A model generated the notes under the pieces. That model saw only the letters and a list, made by a program, of their open reading frames with translations, was not told the origin of the DNA and searched no databases. From an uncultured Dorea sp. (GTDB taxonomy: Bacteria > Bacillota > Clostridia > Lachnospirales > Lachnospiraceae): DNA of 38,992 bases. The position numbers and the translations under genes were made by a program. Positions 24,315 to 32,890 of the stretch are shown here, piece after piece (the stretch's first letter is position 1; every line of letters starts with the position of its first letter). The DNA lies in assembly GCA_910585725.1 (NCBI GenBank), contig CAJUFA010000030.1, positions 1-38,992 of the forward strand, read 5' to 3'.

Positions 24315-25601
24315 ATGTTAGATATAAAATTTGTAAGAATGAATCCGGATATAGTTAAGGAAAATATTAAGAAAAAATTTCAGGATGAAAAATTATCTTT
24401 GGTGGACGAAGTATTAGAATTAGATCAGAAAAATAGAAATATAAAGCAAGAGGTAGAAGCACTTCGCGCAGATCGTAATAAGATATCTAAACAGATTGGG
24501 GCATGTATGGCTCAAGGGAAGAAAGAAGAGGCAGAAGAGCTGAAAAAGAAAGTTCAAGAAAATGCTGATCGTGTAGAATCATTGTCCGCAGATGAAAAGG
24601 ATGTAGAGGCAAAGATTAAGAAGATTATGATGGCTATTCCAAATATTATAGATCCTTCTGTACCGATTGGTAAAAATGACAGTGAAAATGTAGAGATACA
24701 GAAATATGGAGACCCGGTAGTTCCTGAATTTGATATACCGTATCATACGGATATTATGGAGAGGTTTAATGGAATAGATCTTGAAAGTGCAGGTAAAGTT
24801 GCGGGGAATGGATTCTACTATTTGATGGGAAATATTGCGAGGTTACATTCAGCAGTATTGTCTTATGCACGAGATTTTATGATCGGCAGAGGATTCACAT
24901 ATTGTATTCCTCCTTTTATGATCAGGAGTAATGTAGTAACTGGGGTTATGAGTTTTGCAGAAATGGACGCTATGATGTATAAGATTGAGGGAGAGGATTT
25001 ATACCTGATCGGAACCAGCGAGCATTCCATGATTGGAAAATTCATTGATACGATGCTGACAGAGGATCAGCTTCCGCAGACTTTGACCAGCTATTCTCCA
25101 TGTTTCCGCAAGGAGAAGGGGGCGCATGGAATAGAAGAGCGTGGTATATACAGAATTCATCAGTTTGAGAAGCAGGAGATGATAGTAGTATGTAAACCGG
25201 AAGAAAGTAAGAAATGGTATGATAAATTATGGCAGAATACGGTTGACTTGTTCCGTTCCTTAGATATTCCGGTTCGTACTCTTGAATGCTGTTCCGGTGA
25301 TCTGGCAGATTTGAAAGTGAAGTCCTGTGATGTAGAAGCATGGTCTCCAAGACAGAAAAAGTATTTTGAAGTCGGAAGCTGTTCGAACCTTGGAGATGCA
25401 CAGGCACGAAGACTGGGAATTCGTATAAAAGGGGCGGATGGAAAATATTTTGCTCATACTCTGAACAATACGGTAGCGGCGCCTCCGAGAATGTTGATAG
25501 CATTCCTGGAAAATAATCTTCAGGCGGACGGATCTGTGAGAATTCCAGAATCGCTTAGACCGTATATGGGTGGATTAGAAACAATTATACCTGAAAAATA
25601 A
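24315..25601 (+). CDS. serS: Seryl-tRNA synthetase
   Basis: The 428-residue class II synthetase has the N-terminal antiparallel coiled-coil arm (about 30-105), which grips the long variable arm of tRNA-Ser. Motif 2 reads FRKEKGAHGIEERGIYRIHQ, and motif 3 AAPPRMLIAFLEN lies near the C-terminus. It charges tRNA-Ser (and tRNA-Sec) with serine. AGGAGG precedes the ATG, 9 bases after the DUF4446 gene. No T-box leader is present, so it relies on the upstream transcript. Confidence 0.97.
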   Translation: MLDIKFVRMNPDIVKENIKKKFQDEKLSLVDEVLELDQKNRNIKQEVEALRADRNKISKQIGACMAQGKKEEAEELKKKVQENADRVESLSADEKDVEAKIKKIMMAIPNIIDPSVPIGKNDSENVEIQKYGDPVVPEFDIPYHTDIMERFNGIDLESAGKVAGNGFYYLMGNIARLHSAVLSYARDFMIGRGFTYCIPPFMIRSNVVTGVMSFAEMDAMMYKIEGEDLYLIGTSEHSMIGKFIDTMLTEDQLPQTLTSYSPCFRKEKGAHGIEERGIYRIHQFEKQEMIVVCKPEESKKWYDKLWQNTVDLFRSLDIPVRTLECCSGDLADLKVKSCDVEAWSPRQKKYFEVGSCSNLGDAQARRLGIRIKGADGKYFAHTLNNTVAAPPRMLIAFLENNLQADGSVRIPESLRPYMGGLETIIPEK

Positions 25602-25625
25602 AAATTCTAAATTAAGGAAAAAAAT

Positions 25626-26501
25626 ATGCACCAATATCTGAATGCCATTGGATTTGGCAACATAAGGAGTAGAAAAGAATTAAACAAGGTTCTGATACAG
25701 GTAAAGAATCTATTTACTCAGCAAGATCTGATTTCTCGAGATAAAGAAATAGATTTTTGTGAATTTCGTAAGGAGTTTGGGGCGGGAATTGGTATCTCTC
25801 TATTTGGAGATATGGATATTGCTGAAAATTTTGAAAGAAATTATTATTATCCGTATTTCCTTGGAACGGGGATTACGAGTTATGCGGATGTATATGTGGA
25901 AAAGAGAATGGACAGAGAAGCATATGCAGGAATATGTGAAGATGTAAAGATTGGGATAAATCTCATCTTTCATCTTCAGAATACAGTAGAGTTTTTGAAA
26001 AAGCAGCTGGAGGGAAAAGATTCTGTAAAATATAAATCGGTTACTTTATCTGGGTTGTGTAATGGAGGGACTATATTACTTCCGGTATTGAAAGATAAGG
26101 AACAAGAAGAAAGGCAAAAAGAGGAAGTACACAATAGGATGATGCTTGTAAGCGCTGCCAAGGCCGGAGATCAGGATGCTATCGAGAGTCTGACTATGGA
26201 CGATATTGATACATATTCCAGAGTATCTCAGCGTTTGATCAGTGAAGACGTATTCAGCATCGTGGATACTTATATCATGCCGTATGGTATAGAATGCGAC
26301 CATTATTCGATTCTAGGCGAGATATTGGAATTGCAGAGAATTATGAACGAGTATACAAAAGAAGAGATCTATGTGATGAAGTTAGACGTCAATTCCCTGC
26401 TGTTTGATATATGTGTGCCCGTAGAAAAAGTGATTGGTTCTCCTGAAGTAGGCAGACGTTTTAAAGGGAATATGTGGCTCCAGGGAAGAATTAATTTCTA
26501 A
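25626..26501 (+). CDS. DUF3881 family protein
   Basis: A 291-residue soluble protein matching the DUF3881 pattern known from Lachnospiraceae. It begins MHQYLNAIGF, then has YYYPYFLGTGITSYADVYVE, an EAYAGICEDVKIG segment, AAKAGDQDAIESLTMDDIDTY, and a C-terminal EVGRRFKGNMWLQGRINF. No catalytic motif or membrane segment is evident and no function is known. It lies 24 bases after serS and 17 before the phosphorylase gene, on the same strand. Confidence 0.85.
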   Translation: MHQYLNAIGFGNIRSRKELNKVLIQVKNLFTQQDLISRDKEIDFCEFRKEFGAGIGISLFGDMDIAENFERNYYYPYFLGTGITSYADVYVEKRMDREAYAGICEDVKIGINLIFHLQNTVEFLKKQLEGKDSVKYKSVTLSGLCNGGTILLPVLKDKEQEERQKEEVHNRMMLVSAAKAGDQDAIESLTMDDIDTYSRVSQRLISEDVFSIVDTYIMPYGIECDHYSILGEILELQRIMNEYTKEEIYVMKLDVNSLLFDICVPVEKVIGSPEVGRRFKGNMWLQGRINF

Positions 26502-26518
26502 AAGAGGAAAGTGAAATT

Positions 26519-27331
26519 ATGTATAACAAATTGACGACATGTTTGGCAAGTATAAGAGAAAAGGTGGATTTCAAACCAGAGAGAGCATTGATTTTAGGAT
26601 CTGGGCTGGGCGATTATGCAGATGAGATTAAGGTTACGGATACTATTGCATATACGGAGATAGAGGGTTTTCCCGTTTCTACTGTTAAAGGTCATAAAGG
26701 ACGATTTGTATTTGGATATGTAGAAAATACGCCTGTGGTTATTATGCAGGGACGCGTACACTACTATGAAGGATATCAGATGTCAGACGTTGTTCTTCCA
26801 ACCCGGCTGATGGGTATGATGGGAGCAAAGAAAATTATTCTGACAAATGCAGCGGGCGGTATAAACGATGCATATAACCCAGGAGATTTAATGATGATCA
26901 CAGATCATATTGCGACAGGAGTTCCAAGTCCATTGATTGGTCCGAATATAGAAGAATTGGGTACCAGATTTCCGGATATGAGCGAGGTATATAGCGAGCG
27001 ACTGCGGAATGTAATCAGAGAATGTGCGAAACAATGTAAGATTAACATAAAAGAAGGAGTATATGTACAGTTTACAGGACCTAATTATGAAACTCCTGCA
27101 GAAGTCAGGATGGCAAAAATATGGGGCGGAGACGCGGTCGGAATGAGTACGGCATGCGAGGCTGTGGCTGCGCGTCATATGGGAATGGAAGTCTGTGGAA
27201 TTTCATGTATTACGAATATGGCGGCCGGTTTGTCGAAGCAGCAGCTTGATCATAAAGAAGTACAGGAAACAGCGGATAGGGTAGCTAAGTCCTTTAAAGA
27301 GCTGGTTACAAAGGTTATTGTTAATATGTAG
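26519..27331 (+). CDS. Purine-nucleoside phosphorylase (inosine/guanosine type)
   Basis: A 270-residue PNP/MTAP-family enzyme: LGSGLGDYA near residue 22-30 (phosphate loop), GRVHYYEGY, TNAAGGIN, the purine-binding GPNYETPAEVRM with its glutamate, and CITNMAAG with the conserved asparagine. The length and motifs fit the trimeric class that splits inosine and guanosine with phosphate. It salvages purine bases in the cytoplasm. It is the last gene of the rightward core run; a long hairpin follows, and the next two genes face it. Confidence 0.94.
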   Translation: MYNKLTTCLASIREKVDFKPERALILGSGLGDYADEIKVTDTIAYTEIEGFPVSTVKGHKGRFVFGYVENTPVVIMQGRVHYYEGYQMSDVVLPTRLMGMMGAKKIILTNAAGGINDAYNPGDLMMITDHIATGVPSPLIGPNIEELGTRFPDMSEVYSERLRNVIRECAKQCKINIKEGVYVQFTGPNYETPAEVRMAKIWGGDAVGMSTACEAVAARHMGMEVCGISCITNMAAGLSKQQLDHKEVQETADRVAKSFKELVTKVIVNM

Positions 27332-27344
27332 AAATTGTAAGAAT

Positions 27345-27383
27345 AACGGATAGAAGCATATAATCAATATGCTCCTATCCGTA
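27345..27383. terminator. Hairpin between the converging phosphorylase and MerR genes
   Basis: ACGGATAG (27346-27353) and AGCATAT (27355-27361) pair with ATATGCT and CTATCCGT (27367-27382), with one unpaired pair and a 5-base loop. No long T tract follows; its position between converging genes suggests a bidirectional terminator. Confidence 0.65.
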
Positions 27384-27405
27384 GGAATTAAGACTTTTAT
27401 GAATT

Positions 27406-28140
27406 TTAAAATAAACCTCTGCAATATGACTGAATCGCTTCGTTTGCAAATTCTGCAGTTCCTTTTCCACATGTTTTGTTAATATTGTCAGTAAAATCTC
27501 CTCCTCCGGCATACATTTTTCCAAGTTCCTGAAGGATTTCATTCGTACATGTATAAAAATTTTCTGTTATAAAATCTTGCAGTTTCTTTGCCAGTCTGAT
27601 TGCTTCTTCTCCGTCTGGTTTATGATCTTTAATTCTGCTGAATTCAGCAAAAATATTAATCATTTCAATATTTAGTTTCTGTTGTTCTTCCTTACTGCGT
27701 CCTGCGGATTTCTGTTCATATTCTTTGTAAGCTTTCGTTGATCCCCAGGATTCTTTTGCCTTGGCAGCATATTCGTCAATTTTTCTTGTATCAAATGAAT
27801 CAAAATTCATTTCTTTCACTCCGATCGTTTTTATTCCCCAGGCGAGGTCGATCAGATTCTGTAGATGCTCTTTCCTAAGTTCCAAAAGATGAATCTGCTG
27901 TTCTAACGCCCTGTTTCTGTCAAAATCAGGGCTGTCCAGAATATCCTTTATCTCTTTCAGTGAAAACTCCAGTTCTTTAAAAAGCAAAATATGATGCAGG
28001 CGTTCCAGAGCCGTATCGTCATACAACCTATATCCTGCCTCGGTAACTTCTGTGGCCGGCAGAAGTCCTATATTGTGGTAATGATGGAGCGCGCGTATGC
28101 TTACCCCTGATATTTTGCTTACCTCATGTACAGTCATCAT
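27406..28140 (-). CDS. MerR-family regulator with a C-terminal TipAS-like domain
   Basis: The 244-residue protein has the MerR winged helix at the N-terminus (VHEVSKISGVSIRALHHYHN, GYRLYDD) and a coiled-coil dimer helix (about 75-105). A TipAS-type ligand domain (about 125-244) includes YAAKAKESWGSTKAYKEYEQ and ends in the usual Gly-rich MYAGGGDF segment. TipAL-like regulators bind cyclic thiopeptides and other drugs and activate their own promoter. The start at 28140 is chosen for its AGGAGGTG at 6 bases. A MerR-type promoter with a 19-base spacer lies directly upstream, so autoregulation is likely. The ligand is unknown. Confidence 0.92.
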   Translation of the reverse strand: MMTVHEVSKISGVSIRALHHYHNIGLLPATEVTEAGYRLYDDTALERLHHILLFKELEFSLKEIKDILDSPDFDRNRALEQQIHLLELRKEHLQNLIDLAWGIKTIGVKEMNFDSFDTRKIDEYAAKAKESWGSTKAYKEYEQKSAGRSKEEQQKLNIEMINIFAEFSRIKDHKPDGEEAIRLAKKLQDFITENFYTCTNEILQELGKMYAGGGDFTDNINKTCGKGTAEFANEAIQSYCRGLF

Positions 28141-28170
28141 CCTGATCACCTCCTTTGCTGTGGTAACCAT

Positions 28171-28201
28171 AGTATAAACTATTACATAATGTCAGAGTCA
28201 A
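28171..28201 (-). promoter_or_regulatory. MerR-type promoter (19-base spacer) of the TipAS regulator
   Basis: On the minus strand TTGACT (28201-28196) and TATACT (28176-28171) are 19 bases apart, the over-long spacing that MerR proteins correct by untwisting DNA. A small dyad ATTA-TG-TAAT lies in the spacer. The -35 box overlaps the stop codon of the LytTR gene. Confidence 0.8.
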
Positions 28202-28659
28202 CATTTTTTTGAATTATTGCCGCGTAAAAATTCCATAAGAATATTAGGTGCATAATGTTGACTCATATGTAATTGGACGTTGTTAATCAAAGTTATACTA
28301 TTGTGGTGAATACTCATGATTTTTTCCAAAGAAACGATACAACTCTGATTACATTTCATAAATCCATATGGAGATAAAAGTCTTTGCTCTTCTGTCAGCG
28401 ATCCATATTTTTGGTAAGAGCCGTATCGTGTATAGATAGTAATGGTGTGTGCCTTTATTTGAAGATAATAAATATCACATATTTTTATTTTTGAAATAGT
28501 AGTTTTTGTCTTGCATATATATTCACTCTGCATATTTGAATAGAGAGTCAGCGCTTGTTCCAAGCCGGAAAATCCATATTGATCCAAAAATACAGTGAGT
28601 GCGTCTTGCAGCAATTTAGTTTGATTTAATTCTTGTATCCAATTCACAGATCTGCTCAT
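28198..28659 (-). CDS. Stand-alone LytTR DNA-binding domain protein
   Basis: A 153-residue protein whose C-terminal two thirds (about 50-148) is a LytTR domain: DIYYLQIKAHTITIYTRYG, then LLSPYGFMKCNQSCIVSLEKI and a final NNVQLHMSQHYAP. LytTR domains bind short direct repeats in promoter DNA. No receiver or membrane segment precedes it; the N-terminal 45 residues are helical and unknown. GGGGG lies upstream of the ATG. Its target cannot be read here; it faces away from the AT-rich cassette that starts 190 bases to the right, whose promoter region it could bind. Confidence 0.85.
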   Translation of the reverse strand: MSRSVNWIQELNQTKLLQDALTVFLDQYGFSGLEQALTLYSNMQSEYICKTKTTISKIKICDIYYLQIKAHTITIYTRYGSYQKYGSLTEEQRLLSPYGFMKCNQSCIVSLEKIMSIHHNSITLINNVQLHMSQHYAPNILMEFLRGNNSKKC

Positions 28660-28775
28660 TCTTTTTCCCCCTTTTTATATAAAACAAATAAAGATACAAA
28701 AACTGACGTATTTGCTCTAAAGTTAATAAAATTTTAATATATGATGTACACCTTTCATAATATGCTGTCTGAAAT

Positions 28776-28804
28776 TTGTCGAAAGATATATTTAAATGTA
28801 TAAT
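28776..28804 (+). promoter_or_regulatory. Candidate promoter of the three-gene cassette
   Basis: TTGTCG (28776-28781) and TATAAT (28799-28804) are 17 bases apart, 45 bases before the first cassette start. The -10 is perfect, the -35 weak. Confidence 0.5.
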
Positions 28805-28848
28805 AATATCTGTTAATGATTAAAAATAAGAAAGAATGGAGGATATTT

Positions 28849-29508
28849 ATGAGTTTTTCTATCTTATCAAATTCTCTGGTTAATAAGGATAATAGTACAG
28901 CTTTAAGAAAAGGACTGTTTGAGGCTCAAACACTGTCTTATCGAAAGATTTTGTCACAGTCTTGGAGAGATGAGTTGCTGCCGGATATAGTATGTTTGTC
29001 AAAAAATACTTATTATAAGGTATTGCAAACTCTCTTTGACGATTGGGACGCCGCTGCTGTTTTAAGTCAGCTTACAGAAAATGACGATTTAACGAAGGCA
29101 GTTAATAGTCTGCGGATTAAAGGATGTAAAAGTATACGACGATCAAAAAAGCAGTCTACAAGAGTTTATAAGGAAGTTCGAAAAATGTGGAAAAAAGGAT
29201 ACTATGGTTGTCCGAAAGAGAGAGAAAAAGAGATGGAAGACGCTTTAAAGAATATCCACAAAGCCTTTAGAGAATCTTTTATTATTTTACGTTTGGTTTT
29301 GAGGAAAGAAGTTTACGATTGTATTCCGAGTAAATTGAAAGTAACATTACATAATGGAAATGTATACAATATTTCTTCACTTTATATATATGATAAAGCA
29401 TTGAATAAATATAAATTAGATCAGGAAATTAAATTTACTTTTAAAGATCTGCGTTATATACAGCTAAGTATAACACCATATATTTTTTCAAAAATACATA
29501 TAAAATAA
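28849..29508 (+). CDS. Unknown basic protein, first gene of the accessory cassette
   Basis: I do not recognise this 219-residue protein. It appears helical through residue 155, with a very basic central segment (about 90-120, KGCKSIRRSKKQSTR then KMWKKGYYG). A beta-rich C-terminal part (160-219: KLKVTLHNGNVYNIS, FTFKDLRYIQLS) follows. No Walker, nucleotidyltransferase or nuclease motif is seen and there is no membrane segment. The ATG at 28849 follows GGAGG at 8 bases. The AT-rich composition and frequent ATA/AGA/TTA codons contrast with the core genes. It is 35 bases before the HD-like gene and presumably co-transcribed with it. Nucleic-acid binding is only a guess from charge. Confidence 0.75.
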   Translation: MSFSILSNSLVNKDNSTALRKGLFEAQTLSYRKILSQSWRDELLPDIVCLSKNTYYKVLQTLFDDWDAAAVLSQLTENDDLTKAVNSLRIKGCKSIRRSKKQSTRVYKEVRKMWKKGYYGCPKEREKEMEDALKNIHKAFRESFIILRLVLRKEVYDCIPSKLKVTLHNGNVYNISSLYIYDKALNKYKLDQEIKFTFKDLRYIQLSITPYIFSKIHIK

Positions 29509-29543
29509 AATCTTCATTAAATAATATGGAGAATAGAGGTATT

Positions 29544-32012
29544 ATGAAATTTTCTATAAATAAAACACTATTAACGAATTTATTCACGGATCCTTCTCCG
29601 TTGGATAGGAAATCACAGATATTCTTTACTCTACACGAGAGGATGTTTCCGTGCAAAGAGATGTTTATTGAATTTTTGACTACTGTCGACGATAGTGAAC
29701 GGATGGTCTGTGCAAAATATATTTTGCAGAGATTATGTTTTGAGTCAAACTTTCCTCCGCCGTATATACTTCTTAGAGATTTTTTGGATTTTGAAAAGGA
29801 TTCTTTAAATAAGTCGTCGAATGATACATATATACCTCAAGATCATTTTTTTCATATAGTGTACACATATCTTTTAGGAATATATTTATTCTTTTATTCG
29901 ACTTTTGTAAATAAAGAATTGACAAAAGAATTTATAAGAAAAAGAGATGTGAAAAGCATCAATCCCGCGCTGGACGCCGTGAAGGATTTTATAAGTTACT
30001 GGAAATATTTTTGTTTGTTTCATGATATTGCGTATCCTTTTGAAAGAATAGCATCCATAGATAATCCTGAAGCTTCTGATATTTTAAAAAAATATTTTTC
30101 AGGTGTTAATGCATTAGATCGTGTTTTGTCACGTGAAATATTAGTGAAAGGGATTACAAAATATCTTATTTTATGGCAGTTGCTTAATGATAATGAGAAC
30201 AATACGTCTTTTGAAAAAACGTTAACATTAAATCTGTCGCCCAATATTGAAAAATTTATTAAATATTCTGAACACGAGATGAAGAATATTCATCAAATTA
30301 TAGCAGATTATGGAGATTACAAATCTATTGATAAAATACATTGTTTCGAACATTTTAAAATGTTGACAGGGTTAATATCTAAGGATGAAGGTTATATTAC
30401 TGTGCTTTTTGATGCTCTTACAGACAGACCGATTGCTTTTAAAATTACTGCATTGACTTACGTAGATTACTATATTTTGCAGAAAAGAAACTCGCCTGTG
30501 TCTGAGGTACAGATTATTCAATACTTGGATCATGAAGAATATTTGTTAGATTACAAGTTTTATGTGCGCTACTATTTTAAAGATCTCGACAGTAAAGTGA
30601 ATTATATGTATATTGATGATGGCGGAGGAAATCAATTTAACTATGATCAATATCAAGCGATTTTAAATGAATTGTATAACATATCGTCGACTAGGAAATA
30701 TAAATCAAAAGAAGTGGTATATTTTAATCAAATTACGACAAGCAGTGATTTAAGTGCGTATATATTCCAATGTTATCAGACTCTTTTGATCTATTTTAAT
30801 AGAATATGTTCTCCAACAAAGAGTGTCGAATCGCATAGCACGGGATTACAGACAAAGAATAACGAAAGAATACTTCAGAAATATTTTCATGATTATTTTG
30901 AGTCCTCTTATAAGAAAATTATTATTAAATATATTTTTTCAGAAGAATTGACAAAAGATATTCTTTTACAAAAGTATAGATTATTAAATGAAGATGAGAT
31001 TAAGAAAATAGTCAATAGAATAATAGACGGTACTTTTGATAAAGAGAAAATTAAAAAAAATGTTAGGGATATTAAGCATGATCTTTCGTCTACACTTTTA
31101 AATAATCTTAGGGATCAATCTGCCTTGCATAGTACAATAATAGAATTTATTGTTTCTTGTAATAAATGCATATTTAAGAGAAAAGATTTTGAGTTTAAGG
31201 ATATATTCTGTTTGAATGATAAGTGTGTAAATTTTGAAAATTTGGAAGAAATATTAAAGAAAGATTCAAAAGTAGAAAAAACTTTGAATGACGAATGGAA
31301 ATACATTGCAAAAAATGGAGGAAAAGATTCCTCTGAAATTGAAAAGAATAATTTGATAACTGGTTTTATTAAACTATATAAATCAAAAAATTATTTATAT
31401 GATCATGGTATCTATGGAGCCGTTTTATTCCTTTTATGCTTCCGTTTTTATAATAAGACGATTATAGGATTGTTTAAAAATTCTGATAAGAAGGAGTGTG
31501 ATAGAGAGAAAAGTGATAAAGAGAAGTGTGATAAGAAATATATATTTAGGAATATTATAAAAACTTTGTGTTGGAATATTGAAAGTTCAAAATATCAGGA
31601 GAAATTAACTAATAATTATGAGTACATAATTCCTGCAGTTTTTAAAAGTGTATTATATCACAATCTTTATTTGGACGAGTTATCCGGTTTTTTTAATGAA
31701 GGTAACGATTCTGATAAATGGGCGTACAGTTTTCAGAAAGATGCTGCCATTTATTTTGGTATGATGGTTGACGCATTACAAGTTTGGAACCGGAATAAAT
31801 ATTATTTACATTCTGATACGGACTGGTGGCCGCCTTTTTCATCAGATTCCTATGATATATATATTAATGGAAATCAAATTGTTCTACGAATTGAAGATAA
31901 TAATAATGATATCAAAAAAATAATAGATAAATTTATTGGCGAAAAGGAATCTTATTTAAAAGGATTTTCTACATACATAAAAATTGATATCATACATAAT
32001 AGTAATAAATAG
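29544..32012 (+). CDS. Large protein with a split HD-type phosphohydrolase-like domain
   Basis: An 822-residue soluble protein. Motifs of the HD superfamily are visible in two halves: QDHFFH (His101, His104) and LFHDIAYP (His160-Asp161) near the N-terminus, then LYHN (His706) and MVDALQVWNR (Asp743) near the C-terminus. Together they give the usual H...HD...H...D metal-ligand order with about 545 residues of charged, mostly helical sequence between. HD proteins hydrolyse phosphate esters, often nucleotides or cyclic nucleotides; some act on nucleic acid. The start at 29544 is preferred for AGAGG just upstream. The gene is very AT-rich. It lies between an unknown basic protein and a SLATT membrane protein, which suggests an immune role; substrate unknown. 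Confidence 0.7.
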   Translation: MKFSINKTLLTNLFTDPSPLDRKSQIFFTLHERMFPCKEMFIEFLTTVDDSERMVCAKYILQRLCFESNFPPPYILLRDFLDFEKDSLNKSSNDTYIPQDHFFHIVYTYLLGIYLFFYSTFVNKELTKEFIRKRDVKSINPALDAVKDFISYWKYFCLFHDIAYPFERIASIDNPEASDILKKYFSGVNALDRVLSREILVKGITKYLILWQLLNDNENNTSFEKTLTLNLSPNIEKFIKYSEHEMKNIHQIIADYGDYKSIDKIHCFEHFKMLTGLISKDEGYITVLFDALTDRPIAFKITALTYVDYYILQKRNSPVSEVQIIQYLDHEEYLLDYKFYVRYYFKDLDSKVNYMYIDDGGGNQFNYDQYQAILNELYNISSTRKYKSKEVVYFNQITTSSDLSAYIFQCYQTLLIYFNRICSPTKSVESHSTGLQTKNNERILQKYFHDYFESSYKKIIIKYIFSEELTKDILLQKYRLLNEDEIKKIVNRIIDGTFDKEKIKKNVRDIKHDLSSTLLNNLRDQSALHSTIIEFIVSCNKCIFKRKDFEFKDIFCLNDKCVNFENLEEILKKDSKVEKTLNDEWKYIAKNGGKDSSEIEKNNLITGFIKLYKSKNYLYDHGIYGAVLFLLCFRFYNKTIIGLFKNSDKKECDREKSDKEKCDKKYIFRNIIKTLCWNIESSKYQEKLTNNYEYIIPAVFKSVLYHNLYLDELSGFFNEGNDSDKWAYSFQKDAAIYFGMMVDALQVWNRNKYYLHSDTDWWPPFSSDSYDIYINGNQIVLRIEDNNNDIKKIIDKFIGEKESYLKGFSTYIKIDIIHNSNK

Positions 32013-32027
32013 AGCAGGTAAAAGATT

Positions 32028-32612
32028 ATGAAAGAAATTATTATATTAATTATCATAATAATAATTGTAAAAATATTTTTTTGTTGTAAAAAATCTAAAA
32101 ATTCTGAAAATAAAGTTGATAAATCTATCAGGGATGACAAATTTTTTATTCCGTATATTTTATCAAAATTAGAAGATGAATCTTTGGAGGCTTCCGTTGG
32201 ACACGAATTATATACATATGCGGTGAGAGCGCAATTTTACAAGGAGTGTTTTTATACCAGTGAGTTTATTACATTAATTGCGCCGGCTATAGTGGTTGGA
32301 TTGAACAATGCATTGGAAGAACAGGATATTATTATAAGAATTCTTGTATCTGTATTTTCAGGATTGGCTTCAATCGCTTCTGGTATAGCTGGGATCGTTA
32401 AGTTTAAAGAAAGCTGGGTAAGATATCGGTCAAATTGCGAAGCAGTAAAGCATGAATTAGTATATTATGTAGCAAAATGTCCTCCTTATCATCACAAGAA
32501 ACAAACAAAAAACAAAGTAAAATTGGTTCAGAGAATTTATTCGATATCAAGAAAGGAAGAAGTTGATTGGAATAAATTAATCAGTAATAATAATTCTCCT
32601 GACTCAGGGTAA
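32028..32612 (+). CDS. SLATT/DUF4231-type membrane effector
   Basis: A 194-residue protein with an added isoleucine-rich N-terminal helix (about 4-18) ending in CCKK, a linker, and a helix with GHELYTYAVRAQFYKE (59-73). Two close membrane helices (about 78-95 and 102-125) follow, then WVRYRSNCEAVKHELVYY (130-147). The two-helix hairpin followed by a W-x-x-YR/E helix is the pattern of SLATT (DUF4231) domains, which are predicted to form pores and kill the cell when a partner senses infection, usually through nucleotide signals. It starts 15 bases after the HD-like gene. No cyclic-nucleotide synthase of the CD-NTase type is seen nearby. Confidence 0.75.
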   Translation: MKEIIILIIIIIIVKIFFCCKKSKNSENKVDKSIRDDKFFIPYILSKLEDESLEASVGHELYTYAVRAQFYKECFYTSEFITLIAPAIVVGLNNALEEQDIIIRILVSVFSGLASIASGIAGIVKFKESWVRYRSNCEAVKHELVYYVAKCPPYHHKKQTKNKVKLVQRIYSISRKEEVDWNKLISNNNSPDSG

Positions 32613-32619
32613 GGTGTTA

Positions 32620-32672
32620 AGCGTCAAACTTTCTATCGTTAGTCCTTTGAAGAAAGCTTAGGCGCTATTTTA
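32620..32672 (+). terminator. Weak terminator candidate after the cassette
   Basis: AGCG/CGCT (32620-32623, 32663-32666) and CTTTCT/AGAAAG (32629-32634, 32651-32656) can form an interrupted stem, followed by ATTTTATTAT. Weak but well placed. Confidence 0.4.
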
Positions 32673-32805
32673 TTATAATTTCAGGAGTATATTTATCCAA
32701 GTTCTTCATGTCAAAATGAGACTAAAATAGAAATAGAAAAAGTCTTACATTAGCAGAAAAGAGGCGTCTTTCGCATATTGATTTTATATTCATCTATGAG
32801 TACAG

Positions 32806-32835
32806 TTGACAAATCAGAGTAGAAATACATATAAT
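32806..32835 (+). promoter_or_regulatory. Promoter of the chemoreceptor gene
   Basis: TTGACA (32806-32811) and TATAAT (32830-32835) with an 18-base spacer, 55 bases before the start: a strong sigma-A promoter. Confidence 0.8.
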
Positions 32836-32890
32836 AATATACAGTGATATCATGTGTAGTTCACTTATGAAAAACTAGGAGGTAAAAAAC

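Noticed and set aside
30125..30140. A parS-like sequence (13 of 16 bases) inside the HD-like gene
   Set aside because: Three mismatches and location within a coding frame; about one such match is not surprising in a window this size.
28660..32890. A CRISPR array, transposase or attachment repeats around the accessory cassette
   Set aside because: I looked for regularly spaced repeats, terminal inverted repeats and flanking direct repeats and saw none.
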